From NCBI GenBank assembly GCA_009760855.2, contig WPIO01000027.1, positions 184,501 to 248,500 on the forward strand: 64,000 nucleotides of DNA. Reading direction: 5' to 3'. The stretch comes from Cristatella mucedo. Its lineage: Eukaryota > Bryozoa > Phylactolaemata > Cristatellidae. The position numbers and the translations under genes were made by a program. The first letter of the stretch is position 1; every line of letters begins with the position of its first letter. Positions 37,816 through 47,958 of this stretch are shown piece by piece. The notes under the pieces were generated by a model. It worked only from the letters and a program-made list of their open reading frames with translations, did not search any database and was not told the origin of the DNA.

Positions 37816-39535
37816 TTCACTCGGCGAGGGGCGGCAGAGTCGCCGGACCACGGCAAGCACCCGCTCGATCCTATTGACGCTTATTACTTGCACTGCACGT
37901 GCGTGCGGCACCGCATCGCTCCAGGGTCGACGGCACTGGCCACGTGCCATCAGTCGCGACGGGCGACTGCTGACTGCATGCGGCTGATATCTTACGCCGC
38001 ATATCCGTTTCCGACGAATCCTGCTGGACTGCAGGACGCCGGAGTCGCTTGGGGTCGCCCCAAGATATTGCTGCAAACGTCGTGTAGCGTCTTAGACGCC
38101 CGGGCAGAACTAGGCGGGACGAGCGCAGCGCTCGCGGCGGCGGCGCCAGTTCGTGGCGACGCGCGACGAGAGCAGTGCCGGCGACGCACCGGACCGAGGC
38201 TAGAGACGCGAGAGTGCGCAAGAAGCACCTAGGTCAAGGGCCGACAGGCCGAACGAGCGCGGCAGCAACAAAGAGGGCGCTCGGTAACTTGTACGTAAAC
38301 TGTAGAAGTTCAATCCGGGCACCGTCTTTGGCGCACTCAAGTACCACGACCTCTTAGCGGTCTCAGCATTACTGTCAACAGACCGCTGATGGGCCCTGAC
38401 ATTCGCGTTTGTATTTCTAGCTTTTTGCCTCAGACATTAATGCACCTCTGCCTTCGGGATATTTATACTTTGAACCTTCAAATATCTGCTGCTCGGCTGC
38501 TCGGCTGCCTATTCTGCCACGCAAAATCCACGGCGCAAGCGTTCACGTTCACAAGTCGCTTAAGGTCAGGATGGTGCTTTTCGTCAATTTGCTAAATGTT
38601 GGCTAAACAAAGCTTGAAAGTTCGCAGAAGCTCAGCCGGGAATTTTCCCGAATCGTCAAAGTTGGCAGAGCGAGCAACGACTGCAGCTTTTAAAATACTG
38701 AATATTCGCGAGTGAGAAACTCAGTCGTGCAAATCAAGAAATCCATCTTTCCGCTTCAGCGTTCATTACAATCGTCGCAGGAAGTGGTACTAGCAAAAAA
38801 TGACTGCCAAGCGTCCGCAGCAATAACTGACGACTTTCGACACTGAATGCATTCAACAGGGTGCTGTGGATTCCGCGTCCTGACAGAGTCAGGCCGCAAA
38901 AACAACGCTTGCAACCTCACTAGTCCTTGCCGACACGCAACGTATACCGGCGACGCCTGAACCTTGTATTGCAGCTAGCGAATTGTAGGTGCCGCGCCAA
39001 TACACGCGAGTATGCCGACGGTAGCTGAACGCGGCAGAAACTCAGAGCACCCATACCTTAAGCTAACGAGTCTATATATTCGTAGCGTGGAGAAGTCTGC
39101 TTGACAGCAACTCGAGGAATACAGGCTTCGTGAGCCAGCCGTGCGATGCAGCAGCCCTCGTGCAGCGCCCAGAGAGTGCCCGCCTCTCAACTGTCTGACC
39201 CAACGTCGAGAGTGCACTTCCTGCCCGGCCAAGAGCCTAGAGCACAACTGAACTGCTGCATATTACGTGATGTCGGCTTTCATGCCGCCTAACCATTGAT
39301 TTTCGCGTAATCAGTCCCTAGCCATTGTAATTCAGCAACCACAAACAATGGATGTCTGGGCAGCGATAATCTGGCCGATCTAGCACATTACCGTTTAAGT
39401 ATTAAGAGGGTGAGGGGAGAGGGACCGGGATGACAAGGGAGCTTGGCGTTTTTATCGCCAGGTACGGGTGGTGGCGGGTGGCTAACACTACTGCTGCTGC
39501 TCCTGTCGAACTACGGCGGCGGCTACGTGCTCTCC
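37816..39535. other. Anonymous flank left of the Polinton
   Basis: GC-rich near 38050-38230, otherwise unremarkable. No gene recognised. The frames that cross 39535 into the Polinton inverted repeat are spurious. Confidence 0.5.
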
Positions 39536-39740
39536 GTGATGATGCGTTTTTCCCTTTTACGACATCACGAAATTTTCGTCCAACCTCGGTTTCACTTCGG
39601 TTGTCCGAAAATTCCCCGATATCGTAAAATGAAAAACCCCTAATCACTAAATTCAGTTATTCGTGTTACTTTCTTTTTTAATCTGATAGACTTATAATAA
39701 TTAATTTATTTTAGCAGAAATATTATTTCCTTATATAGCA
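39536..39740 (+). repeat. Left terminal inverted repeat of the Polinton
   Basis: About 205 bp matching the reverse complement of 63277-63483 with scattered differences. The outer end starts GTGATGATG. The inner end is CCTTATATAGCA, which holds the promoter-like motif for the first gene. The outer half (39546-39637) is itself an imperfect palindrome. Confidence 0.95.
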
Positions 39741-39741
39741 G
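39731..39741 (+). promoter_or_regulatory. TIR-borne promoter motif, left
   Basis: TTATATAGCAG followed shortly by the start of the first gene. The same motif lies at the mirrored place in the right repeat (63278-63290). Its resemblance to the TATATAGAAA motif before most internal genes is the evidence for a promoter role. Confidence 0.55.
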
Positions 39742-40198
39742 ATGCCATGGTCTTATACTTCTAGAACATTATTTAGAAGGAAAGGAGAAAAAGCAAATAC
39801 TTGGAAGGAAAGGGTTGAATATATATTTTATAGACATTCTTTACAAAAAATTGATGTACCAACAACTGTTAAAGAACTCAATAAGTTTGTAAAAATATAT
39901 ACTTTAACAAAAGATAATACATGTTTGCTTGATAAGATTTATAGAGTTTTTAGTTTTGATCATTTGTTACAAGAAGTTGTGACTAAAGCTATTAAACATA
40001 GAATATGTATAGTAAAAGAACATATATCAAAATATAAAGACAAAAGAAGATCTGAAATTAAAAAAAATGAGTTGGCCTGAGAAATATAAAAAGATTGTAC
40101 TATTAAATTCAAAATTAGAAAGTGGTGAATATAATAAGTGTAAACATAGTTCCAATGAATGTTTTTGTGATAATGATGAAAAAACTATTGAAAACTAA
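39742..40198 (+). pseudogene. Polinton left-end orphan 1
   Basis: Unrecognised gene starting right after the left inverted repeat. The first 112 codons are basic and Lys/Tyr-rich (SYTSRTLFRRKGEKANTWKE). They end by frameshift in a run of A near 40061-40067. An overlapping frame (40067-40198) continues with WPEKYKKIVLLNSKLESGEY and a Cys-rich end, CKHSSNECFC. I read the two as one broken gene. The next gene has a comparable helix-rich body and a similar Cys-rich end, so the two may be paralogues. Function unknown. Confidence 0.5.
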
Positions 40199-40626
40199 AG
40201 ATATTTACGAGGAAGAGCTTAAAGAATTAGGTTTTCCAGAAATTAAAGTAACAGATTTTGATTATGGAAGGTGTGATGTTCATTTTCCGTGTTTTTCTAA
40301 ATGGTTACTTGGTGATGAGATAAGATGTTTATCAGAAAGTGAAATGGTTTTTATCATGTGGTGGAAATATTCCAAAACTACTTAATGAGACAAACGAAGA
40401 TTATATTAATAGATTATATAAAATGTTTCAAAGTATAAGTTGTTCAACACCTCTTAGTAAAATTGTTAAGAATAGTGTTTGGTTGAATGAAAAATTAGTT
40501 ATTGAAGCAACAAATTACATCAACTATTTACACAATGTTTATAATGATCACAAAAGATCTGGTTATAATAGGAAATTAAATTATGGATGTAGTCATGATT
40601 TTTGTTTTGGAGAATGTACAAGATAA
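40173..40626 (+). pseudogene. Polinton left-end orphan 2
   Basis: Unrecognised. The frame 40173-40362 or so encodes MMKKLLKTKDIYEEELKELG and FDYGRCDVHFPCFSKWLLGD. It shifts near 40340-40385 into IPKLLNETNEDYINRLYKMF and WLNEKLVIEATNYINYLHNV, ending with GCSHDFCFGECTR. The Cys/His pattern could bind zinc. The start overlaps the end of the preceding gene. One frameshift breaks it. Confidence 0.5.
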
Positions 40627-40635
40627 TATAGGACA

Positions 40636-40983
40636 ATGTCAGACCTTCGAACCAAATACGCAAATACCAAGTATAATCAAATACTTTTAGGCAATGATAG
40701 AATTAAAGGATGCTTAACTAAACTAATAAGAGTTAAATATGTTTTTCAATTTATAGGTATCTTGCTATCTCTTGCGATTACAGTAACCAGTACTTGCATT
40801 CTAAAACATGAGGAGCTTTCTCACGTAGTAACAGTATTAGGTGCTTTATCGACAATTATAATCTCAATAGATAGTACAATATCACAAATTGATAGAAGGA
40901 AAAGATCTAGTCTTCAAGCAAATCATACCTTAGTTTCAAAGATTGTAGATGCATTAGACGATGATAAAGTAACTAAAGAATAA
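40636..40983 (+). CDS. Two-transmembrane-segment protein of unknown function
   Basis: Intact, 115 aa, preceded by AATATAGGACA next to the ATG. It has a polar N-terminus (about 1-33), a first hydrophobic helix (about 35-56, FQFIGILLSLAITVTSTCIL), a short loop, a second helix (about 62-80, VTVLGALSTIIISIDSTI), then a basic stretch (RRKRSS) and a polar C-terminal helix. It is one of the few unbroken genes of the element. The layout (short N-terminal helix, paired membrane helices, cytosolic tail) recalls SLATT-type two-TM proteins, but I see no residue-level support, so that is only a suggestion. Confidence 0.65.
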   Translation: MSDLRTKYANTKYNQILLGNDRIKGCLTKLIRVKYVFQFIGILLSLAITVTSTCILKHEELSHVVTVLGALSTIIISIDSTISQIDRRKRSSLQANHTLVSKIVDALDDDKVTKE

Positions 40984-41026
40984 TGCGATGAAATATTAAT
41001 TGAACCATTATAAAGTCCAGACGCTT

Positions 41027-41900
41027 CTAAGGCTTAACAACTTGCAACTCCTCTCAAACAAAACTTCTTTTAACATCATTTACCCAATATCTAACAGCTT
41101 GTTCTTGCAATACCATTATTCTAACAATAGTATGTTTTGTTAAAGTCCATATTGGGTCTGTAGCTCTTCTTCTATTTTCATCTTCTCCCTCACCCGGTTC
41201 TAATAAATATCTAACAGTAGTTTTAAGTTCTAATAACTGTTCTTGTTTTTCTACTTTTCTATGATATTTTGGTTTCTTTAGTTTTAGTTTTTCTTTTTTT
41301 ATCGCTTTAACAGGTTTTTTACCAGTTGCTTTCGTAAGACTATTATTTAGATAATCAATAATCTTTGGTAAATTAGCAATCCACTCTCTGTTTCTAGTAT
41401 ATTCTCCTTAATTTATACTTTCTATTTCTTTTTCACACTGAGCAATAAATGCTCTCTCAGCAACTGTTCTATTTATTCTTTCAACTAATGCAACACTCTT
41501 TTTACTAGTACCTTCAATAATTTGTGTTTCATGTTTTTTCATTTCTTTAGCAAACTCTCCTTTAAACTCTGATCCTGGATCAACTGTCATTTTTTTGGCC
41601 ACTTCAAAGGAACTTTATTGTAAATATCTATTATTGCTTTTGTTACTTCTTTAGAAGACTTTGTTTAAAGAGGTCTTGAATCTTTTTATCTACTAGCAAC
41701 ATCAATAACACTAAGTGTATATTTATATCCAGAATCATTAGGCATGTATAAAATGTCTGCTTGATGATTTTCATTAGTCTCAACACTATTAAAGAAACCT
41801 TGTGGAATTTTTTAGGTCTTGGTTTGAATACTTGACTTATATCCGAGTCAGGATTGAATTTACCTTCTTTTTTTCTTTCATTTAGAGTTAAAAACGACAT
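41027..41900 (-). pseudogene. Polinton DDE integrase, broken
   Basis: Retroviral-type integrase that would insert the element. Reading from 41900: the N-terminal part MSFLTLNERKKEGKFNPDSD; the core, with QADILYMPND (first catalytic D), GYKYTLSVIDVASR, TVDPGSEFKG (second D) and ALVERINRTVAER (E); then a C-terminal domain with VRYLLEPGEGEDENRRRATD and PIWTL. The core signature is typical of Maverick, adintovirus and virophage integrases. Breaks: at least three frameshifts, mostly in A runs (for example near 41595), two TAA codons in the core and a TGA near the C-terminus. It shares a 16-bp upstream gap with a divergent gene. Confidence 0.85.
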
Positions 41901-41916
41901 TCTATAGAGAATAGAA
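41901..41916. promoter_or_regulatory. Putative bidirectional promoter (integrase / Cys-rich gene)
   Basis: The 16-bp gap TCTATAGAGAATAGAA lies between two divergent genes. On the minus strand it reads as CTCTATAGA before the integrase ATG. On the plus strand TATAGAGAATAGAA precedes the other gene. Confidence 0.45.
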
Positions 41917-42357
41917 ATATTTTGTGAAACATGTTTAAATAAATTTAATGAAACTGATTATCTAGAAGGAAAACATCCTTACTGTCATTAAAAAATAAAG
42001 AGACCAAAAAGAAAATATGAAATACGTTGTGATATCAGTGATAAAGATATGCACGAAACAGAATTTGATTCTAGTCTTATGCGCAATAATGCAATTATAA
42101 TTTGTTCATATTGCAACATAAATACTAACTCATTTAAGAAAGAGAGACCAACTAATAGTTAAGAAACACTTAAAAAACAATGTTGATCTACTCTATTACA
42201 TCATTGTTTAGATCACGAAGCTATTTGTTCTATATCAAAACTATTCCCTCTTCTTGAAGGTAAACGTAAAGCAACAAAGTTAAAAGAGTTAATAGTTTTC
42301 ATATATCATTTATACTTTTCAGTAGGGTACATAACTGACCAAGATATTTACTCTTAG
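41917..42357 (+). pseudogene. Cys/His-rich Polinton protein, broken
   Basis: A plus-strand frame of 147 codons that begins with ATA where an ATG would be expected after the promoter motif. It encodes a zinc-finger-like FCETCLNKFNET then HPYCH. Later it has SLMRNNAIIICSYCNINTNS and SISKLFPLLEGKRKATKLKE. Three in-frame stops (two TAA, one TGA) break it. Its 3' end overlaps the end of the convergent fibre-like gene. No named family recognised. Confidence 0.45.
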
Positions 42358-43177
42358 TTTTTCAGTTGTATCAATGAAGTAATACTCTGCTGGAAGTCTT
42401 GTAAAATATACAGAATACTTTAAGTCTACACCTGTTGGAGAAGTATTTATGGCTCTTACATCTCCAGATACAGCAGTTGTATCAGTATTAGGTTTTAGAA
42501 ACATACAATTAGATGCTCCAACAACTATAACATTTAATATCATTATAGGTGGAGCTGTTTTATTTGTCCATGAATATGGTGTTGATAGATTTAGTATTGA
42601 GTTCTTTGCATTGAGATCCATTGATAGAGCTAGTACTTCTGTTATTTTTTTTAAGTGTTTTATCTACATAAGATTTAGTCGCAACATCAAGAGGATTAAC
42701 AGGATTTGCAACGTTTGTTATTGATTATCCTCACATATCAATATTTGTTGTTGAAGGAAATCCTTTCAGTAATACATCTCGCTTCATTCCCTCATATGTA
42801 ACACAATAATCATCATTTAATACTACTGGCTTAGTATTACCTGAATTCCAATAAGTAGATGTAATAGCGAAGCTGTTCATGCTTAAATCTCCAGTCATTG
42901 TATCACCAGTTCTTTTAACATAATTACTTACTTGACTAACATTAACAGCATCTGTAGGATTAACACCTGCTCCAAGATTAGTAATTGTCTTACCTCCAAG
43001 ATTAAGCATTGCTCCTGTATTAACAAGAAATTTAGAATCAGCATAAGATTTTGTTAAAATATCACTATCATTAATCGGATCAGATAAATTAGTAATTAAA
43101 TTTCCATTCGCATTAAGATCAGATAGCAGATACCCATTAACTTTTGAAACATAGTCAGTTGAATTAAACTTGGACAT
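42319..43177 (-). pseudogene. Fibre-like protein 1 (repeat-module), broken
   Basis: It is preceded by AATATATAGAAA directly before the ATG. The N-terminal 148 codons hold repeated modules of the type NLITNLSDPINDSDILTKSY and TITNLGAGVNPTDAVNVSQV, with SYAD/YVD endings as in tail-fibre and receptor-binding trimer proteins. A TGA and a TAA interrupt the third module (about 42730). After a frameshift in an A run (about 42650) a distinct C-terminal domain (42621-42319) follows, likely a globular head or tip (NKTAPPIMILNVIVVGASNC). It probably decorates the capsid and contacts the host cell; this is inferred from the module type. Confidence 0.6.
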
Positions 43178-43366
43178 TTTCTATATATTCATTGATTAAT
43201 ATTTTACTTCTATTTAATACTTCTCTAACTATTGGAGCTATTCTTGAAAATCTAAACGGATCTTTCTCTTCAACAACTTGTATTTCTACTTTTTTATATA
43301 CTATTTTATATCAAAACCAAAACTCTTTTTATTGTTAAAACGACCATAATCAGAAATTATATCGAA

Positions 43367-43985
43367 TTAAAAATCAAAGTATTTCTCCTCTTTAAGTAAA
43401 TACATGAAAAGTGGTTCATCTATCGGCATTTCAAAAACATAACCTGTTGGAATTCTTACTGTTCCCGCTGTATTCTTTAGGTATATTATCACAATTCAAT
43501 CCAGAAACAAAGATTTCAAATTCACTATAGAAACATCTGCTAAGTTTCAAAACATGTAATCCTAATAAACATTGAGCTAAGTAATTTTTTGGTACAAAAT
43601 CTTCTATTATTCTTCCAGACCATAAACATTTTATTTCTATTAGTGTATCTGGATCAATAATTCCATCTGGAGAATAGCGATAGGCCCCATCACTAGTAAA
43701 ACACTCATTTGGATTTTCAATCTCTCTATCTAATTTCATTTCTAAATGTTTAGCAGCTATTGGTTCAAATACTTTACCAAATAACATTTGTGAGAATCTC
43801 ATCGGCTGAGAATTAGCAATATATTTTTTTAGTTTTTTATTAGCAATTAATTCTATATCACAATCAATTTGTGAACCAAAAACCATATCATTTCCTAAAA
43901 CCTAATACACTTCTGATCCACCTATATTTAAACTCATAGACCTTTTCCACTCATCACTCCCTTGAATAAAATCTTTTTTTTGCAT
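43367..43985 (-). pseudogene. YqaJ/lambda-exonuclease-like nuclease, broken
   Basis: PD-(D/E)xK nuclease fold: N-terminal FIQGSDEWKRSMSLNIGGSE, then MLFGKVFEPIAAKHLE, the core YSPDGIIDPDTLIEIKC (D...E-x-K) and KNYLAQCLLGLHVL (the helix with conserved Q). Such nucleases process DNA ends in phages and in some Polintons and large DNA viruses. Start chosen at 43985, 23 bp after the capsid gene stop. A TAG lies in the N-terminal part (about 43902). A frameshift near 43480 separates the last 35 or so codons. Confidence 0.75.
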
Positions 43986-44008
43986 GAAATTTAGTTATTA
44001 TAATTTTA

Positions 44009-45526
44009 TTAAACATCTTTTTCATCGTATACCATATTTACTTTGCTGCAAGTGAAATTAGCACCACTGCCATTTGAAGTTAGCTCAGCACTGTTCTCAC
44101 AAATAGTCAAGTAATGAATTAGAATACCTGTTGCAGGCATAACATTAGCAGCATTTCTCTTAAACTCAACAGTAACATCAAGTCTAGAAGTTACCCTAAG
44201 GGGCTCATCATTGTATTGAAGATCAATAACGTGAATAGGGTAAAGTGTAATCCACTCAGGAAAAGTAACGCCGACAGGCTCAGTAACTTCATTAAGACCA
44301 AGATATCGTTTTCTAAAAGTCGTGAAGTCCATGTAAGATGGTGCATATTTTCCTTTTCTAGGTTCACATGCTCTTGAAACTGAAGGATATTGCTTAGATC
44401 CATTCGCAAGTACAGTAACACTCTTAATATCACAATGATTTTAAGTACAAGGATTACCAGTGTATCTATCATATTTATTATAGTTTTGATCTGCAACAAT
44501 CAACCACCTAACTTTATCAATTGTATTTTGGACTGATAGAGTTTTAGTGAATTTAGTTGCTTGATTAAGAGATGTTATAGTAACGTTTTCATAACGTCGA
44601 ACTCTGTAGTTAAGTCTTATTTTTTTTGATCTCTCACTTGAGATATCAGCAAGTGCTATTTGAATACTTTCTTTTGGTGTTACACATGGAACAACAAGAC
44701 GCATTTTTGTCATTTCAATTTTGAAAGCATTCCAAGTTCCATGTCCAGCCACACCAACTGCTCCGTTTGTCGTCATTGTGTTATCATTAGCACCAGCACC
44801 AGATGTTCCAGTCATAATTCCATCTCTATCTAATCCACCAACTCTAGTCATTTCAAGTGCAAATGGAATATTATAAAGAATTTTATTCATGTCAGCACAA
44901 AAACCAGAAAATCGAGATAGAGGAAGTGCAATACTAAAATGTCCATCTTCATCAACAATTTTGTTTATAATACCTCTTCTAACTACAAATCCAACATTTG
45001 AGGTAGTACTTCCAGAAGCAGAAATGCTAGTATATGGATCAGCTAGAACCATATCATCAATAATACTAGCTTCATCCTTTCTCCATCCAGTTGCAGGCCC
45101 CCCAGTTCTATTATAATCAATTGGATAACATAATGGCCCCATTAGTGTTGAAACACTTCCAACACCTTGTACAAGAGGAAGGCTTTCAATTTCTTCTGAA
45201 CCAAGTCTAACTCTCATACTATTAAACATCCACGCACCCGCATTGTTAACTAGCCCAACAGCAAGATTTCTTGCAGGAGCTCCGAATTGTCCACCAGCAG
45301 CAGTTTGTGCTCGTAATTGTCCTTCAAGTAAAAGATAACCATCAGATAGAACGTAACAGGTTTGTTGTTCACCAGGTACAATGAATGTAACTAGTTTACT
45401 AGCAATACTATCAGTTTCATTTCTATTCACTTGATAAAACTCTCTAAATTGATAGTCTCTAAGTTTATAGTTAGGAAACTCAGGATCTCCAAGTTTGAGT
45501 ATACTATCGATAGGTGCACTTGCCAT
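44009..45526 (-). pseudogene. Major capsid protein (double jelly-roll type), one in-frame stop
   Basis: A frame of 505 codons, open except for a TAA at 44441-44443. The N-terminus reads ILKLGDPEFPNYKLRDYQFR, followed by VTFIVPGEQQTCYVLSDGYL, WMFNSMRVRLGSEEIESLPL, HFSIALPLSRFSGFCADMNK and RLNYRVRRYENVTITSLNQA. Early IESLPL-type and middle RFSGF-type blocks are typical of Polinton/adintovirus capsid proteins with the vertical double jelly roll. It would form the hexameric capsomers. TTTATATAGACAAGAA precedes the ATG. Its near-intact state makes it the best phylogenetic marker in the element. Confidence 0.85.
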
Positions 45527-45584
45527 TTCTTGTCTATATAAAAAACTAAAAATTATTTCTTACTTTGAATATATAAACCAGCTC

Positions 45585-46147
45585 CTACTTTTTCCTCATG
45601 TTTCCACCATAACCATCAAGTGTAGGAGGAACAACAGCTTTATCATTAACTACTTTCTCTATTTCTTTATATGCTTTAGGATCATTCTCTTTAAGAGTCT
45701 CTGAATAGTCTTCTACTTCTGGTTCTTCTACTATTTTTGTCTTTCTACCTTTTTTAGATTTTCTTAGTAACCTGTTCAAGCATAACTTTTTTTAGTTGAA
45801 GATCCATCTCTTTCATCTTTCTATCATAATCTTCATCTTTTCTTTTCCTCTCGAGTTCATATTCAAGTTCTTTCTTTCTTTTTTCATCTTCAAGTTTATC
45901 ACCAATTTCTCTACGTTTAACAGCATAATCTTGATCTATCTTTTCTTTCTTTGTTTGTAGTTCAGTAATTTTTCTTGCTTGATACATTTCAATACCTTTG
46001 TTAGCAATCGTTAATCCTGCATCAACAGCTTTACTTGTAGTACCTAAAAGTTTATTAAAGATATCAAGAGCATTATCAAACTTTGCCCCAGATCCTCGAT
46101 ATTTACCTCTATGTATTCTATTGTGTCCAACTCTTGCATATACCCAT
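45585..46147 (-). pseudogene. Coiled-coil virion-type protein, broken
   Basis: The N-terminus has VYARVGHNRIHRGKYRGSGA, a basic Gly-rich stretch. Hydrophobic SKAVDAGLTIANKGIEMYQ follows, then a long charged coiled coil (KKEKIDQDYAVKRREIGDKL onwards to about 45800) and an acidic tail (KIVEEPEVEDYSETLKENDP). Frameshifts lie just after the start codon and near 45770. Its place between the capsid and penton-like genes and its layout suggest a minor capsid or internal virion protein. No named family recognised. Confidence 0.5.
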
Positions 46148-46156
46148 TGCTCTATA

Positions 46157-47050
46157 TTACTTTGAAATTTTTATTGTTGCAACTACATCAATAATTATAT
46201 TGACACAATGTCCATTTTTATCTGTTAAACTTATCTTAAAACTACTTATTCCATCTATATCACCACGTGTTGGTAAATATAATACACTATTTATATGTAA
46301 ATCAACTTTTTCTTCTGGACTAATATCATCAATATCTATACAATACAAAGAACTACATTGTTCTAATACTCCTTTTATTCTTTCAACATAATTCTTAAAA
46401 GGATCAATTAAATCACAAGCAACACTTATCCATCTTATTCCTTTATTGTCAGGTAATACCGTTTTATTCCATGCTTTAAAAATACCTGCAAAATACATTG
46501 CTTTTTCTATTGCTTCGTATGGTGTTCCACCTACTAGAGCACTATCAAATGTTCCTTGTTGGTTTGAATTAAAACCGAGAGTATCACCGATTGAATTTAT
46601 GGCTACATTAGAATTGCTTCCGAGTAGAACAAGAAAATCACCTACTATTTGCATTAGTACTCTATCATCTGTATTAACACTAAATTTTATATCTGTACTA
46701 TTTCTTTTAGTTGTATCATAAAAATCACCAACTGTTGTTGATGTTAATCCATTTGGACCAACAATAGTTTTTATTTGAGGATCCGATAGTCCTCTATTTA
46801 GAGCAGCAGTTATTTTATTTGAATCATAATAACCAGGAGCAACTGTAATATATGCAGGTGATACATCAGTCATACTCCACTTAAACCAAAGTTTATCATT
46901 ATAATCTTTAAGTATATTTAATATTACTTTATTAGTATAAGTAAATTCTACTCTGCGTAAACCGATTTTATTATATCCTGAATCAGATCCAAGCATTATA
47001 GGTGGAGATAATGTTTTTGACTCTGAACTACTTGTTCCAGTTAATCTCAT
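46157..47050 (-). CDS. Penton-like minor capsid protein A
   Basis: Intact, 297 aa. The N-terminal block (SPPIMLGSDSGYNKIGLRRV, then ILKDYNDKLWFKW and ITVAPGYYDSNKITAALNRG) and a distal strand pattern (ISVACDLIDPF ... SFKISLTDKNGHCVNIIIDV) fit the Polinton penton-like family: a single jelly roll with a conserved early I-L-x-Y-x-IGL pattern and a late T-D-x-x-G strand. It would form capsid vertices. It lies 14 bp after the stop of a homologous gene, and TGTAGAAAACGTCA precedes the ATG. Family placement is by pattern only. Confidence 0.6.
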   Translation of the reverse strand: MRLTGTSSSESKTLSPPIMLGSDSGYNKIGLRRVEFTYTNKVILNILKDYNDKLWFKWSMTDVSPAYITVAPGYYDSNKITAALNRGLSDPQIKTIVGPNGLTSTTVGDFYDTTKRNSTDIKFSVNTDDRVLMQIVGDFLVLLGSNSNVAINSIGDTLGFNSNQQGTFDSALVGGTPYEAIEKAMYFAGIFKAWNKTVLPDNKGIRWISVACDLIDPFKNYVERIKGVLEQCSSLYCIDIDDISPEEKVDLHINSVLYLPTRGDIDGISSFKISLTDKNGHCVNIIIDVVATIKISK

Positions 47051-47064
47051 TGACGTTTTCTACA

Positions 47065-47933
47065 TTAAACTTCAATAATTTCTAAAGCAACTGTAATATT
47101 TTGAGAATTAAAATTTATTAGATTTTAGTTTTGGTCAGTAATAGTAATTACTATATCAGATATAGAATCATTAGCAACATTATGATACTCATTAGTTTTT
47201 GGTTCACAAACCATTAGACTCCATGGATAGGCATCATAAGGAAAACTAGCTAATATACTTGTGATTCTGTTCCATTTATAAAACTAGTTCCACTTGCAAC
47301 CATGTTACAATTTACAACTATAAAATCAATATTAGTAACAAATACTTCATTCTCAGAAACAACCTTAGTGTTAAGTGTACAAACAACGGGTGTAATATCA
47401 GTATACATCTTAGCAAAGTCAGCAGCTGAAAGTGTAGTACAAGAAGCAGCAGTAAATCCTAACATAGTAGAAAGAGTAGATTTACTCGCAAGGAATGACC
47501 ATCAAACAGGAAATTTGATCCATGACTTTGAAGTTGCAGTATCACGACCCATTTGAAACTTATCAGTTGTTGCTCCAGTATGTGTAATTGAATTATTAAT
47601 TGTATCAGCAATACCAACATTTATATCATCAGTTGTACTACCATATATTCCAGGACTTAATGTTATAGTTTGTTCTGAACCACCAGTAACTCTATAAACA
47701 AATGTATTATTAGTTTCAGTTATATATATGATATAATTAGTTGCAGTTAATTTCTTAAAACAGATCTTAAAGTTTTTACCTCTTAGTAATATTGGTGTAT
47801 TAACCCTAGTTCTTGTTGGATTAGTAGTTCCAGTTATATTGAAAACATATCCTTCTTTACTTGCTTGACTAGCTTTCCTAATACTTTCAAGACTCTTTAA
47901 TATATCACTAGCAATTTTTACCAAGTCACTCAT
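47065..47933 (-). pseudogene. Penton-like minor capsid protein B, broken
   Basis: TATAATATATAGAA touches the ATG. It starts with a short helical N-terminus (SDLVKIASDILKSLESIRKA), then TPILLRGKNFKICFKKLTAT, TITLSPGIYGSTTDDINVGI, LGF, FIVVNCNMVASGTSF and a closing DIVITITDQ strand. The order of blocks is the same as in the neighbouring gene at 46157-47050, so the two are tandem paralogues. Breaks are a TGA at 47502-47504, a frameshift near 47250 and a TAA near the C-terminus (about 47126). Confidence 0.6.
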
Positions 47934-47958
47934 TTCTATATATTATATAAAAGATTGT

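Noticed and set aside
39402-39647. Small proteins spanning the Polinton edge, both ends
   Set aside because: They read through the palindromic inverted repeat into unrelated flanks; only the repeat-encoded part is shared.
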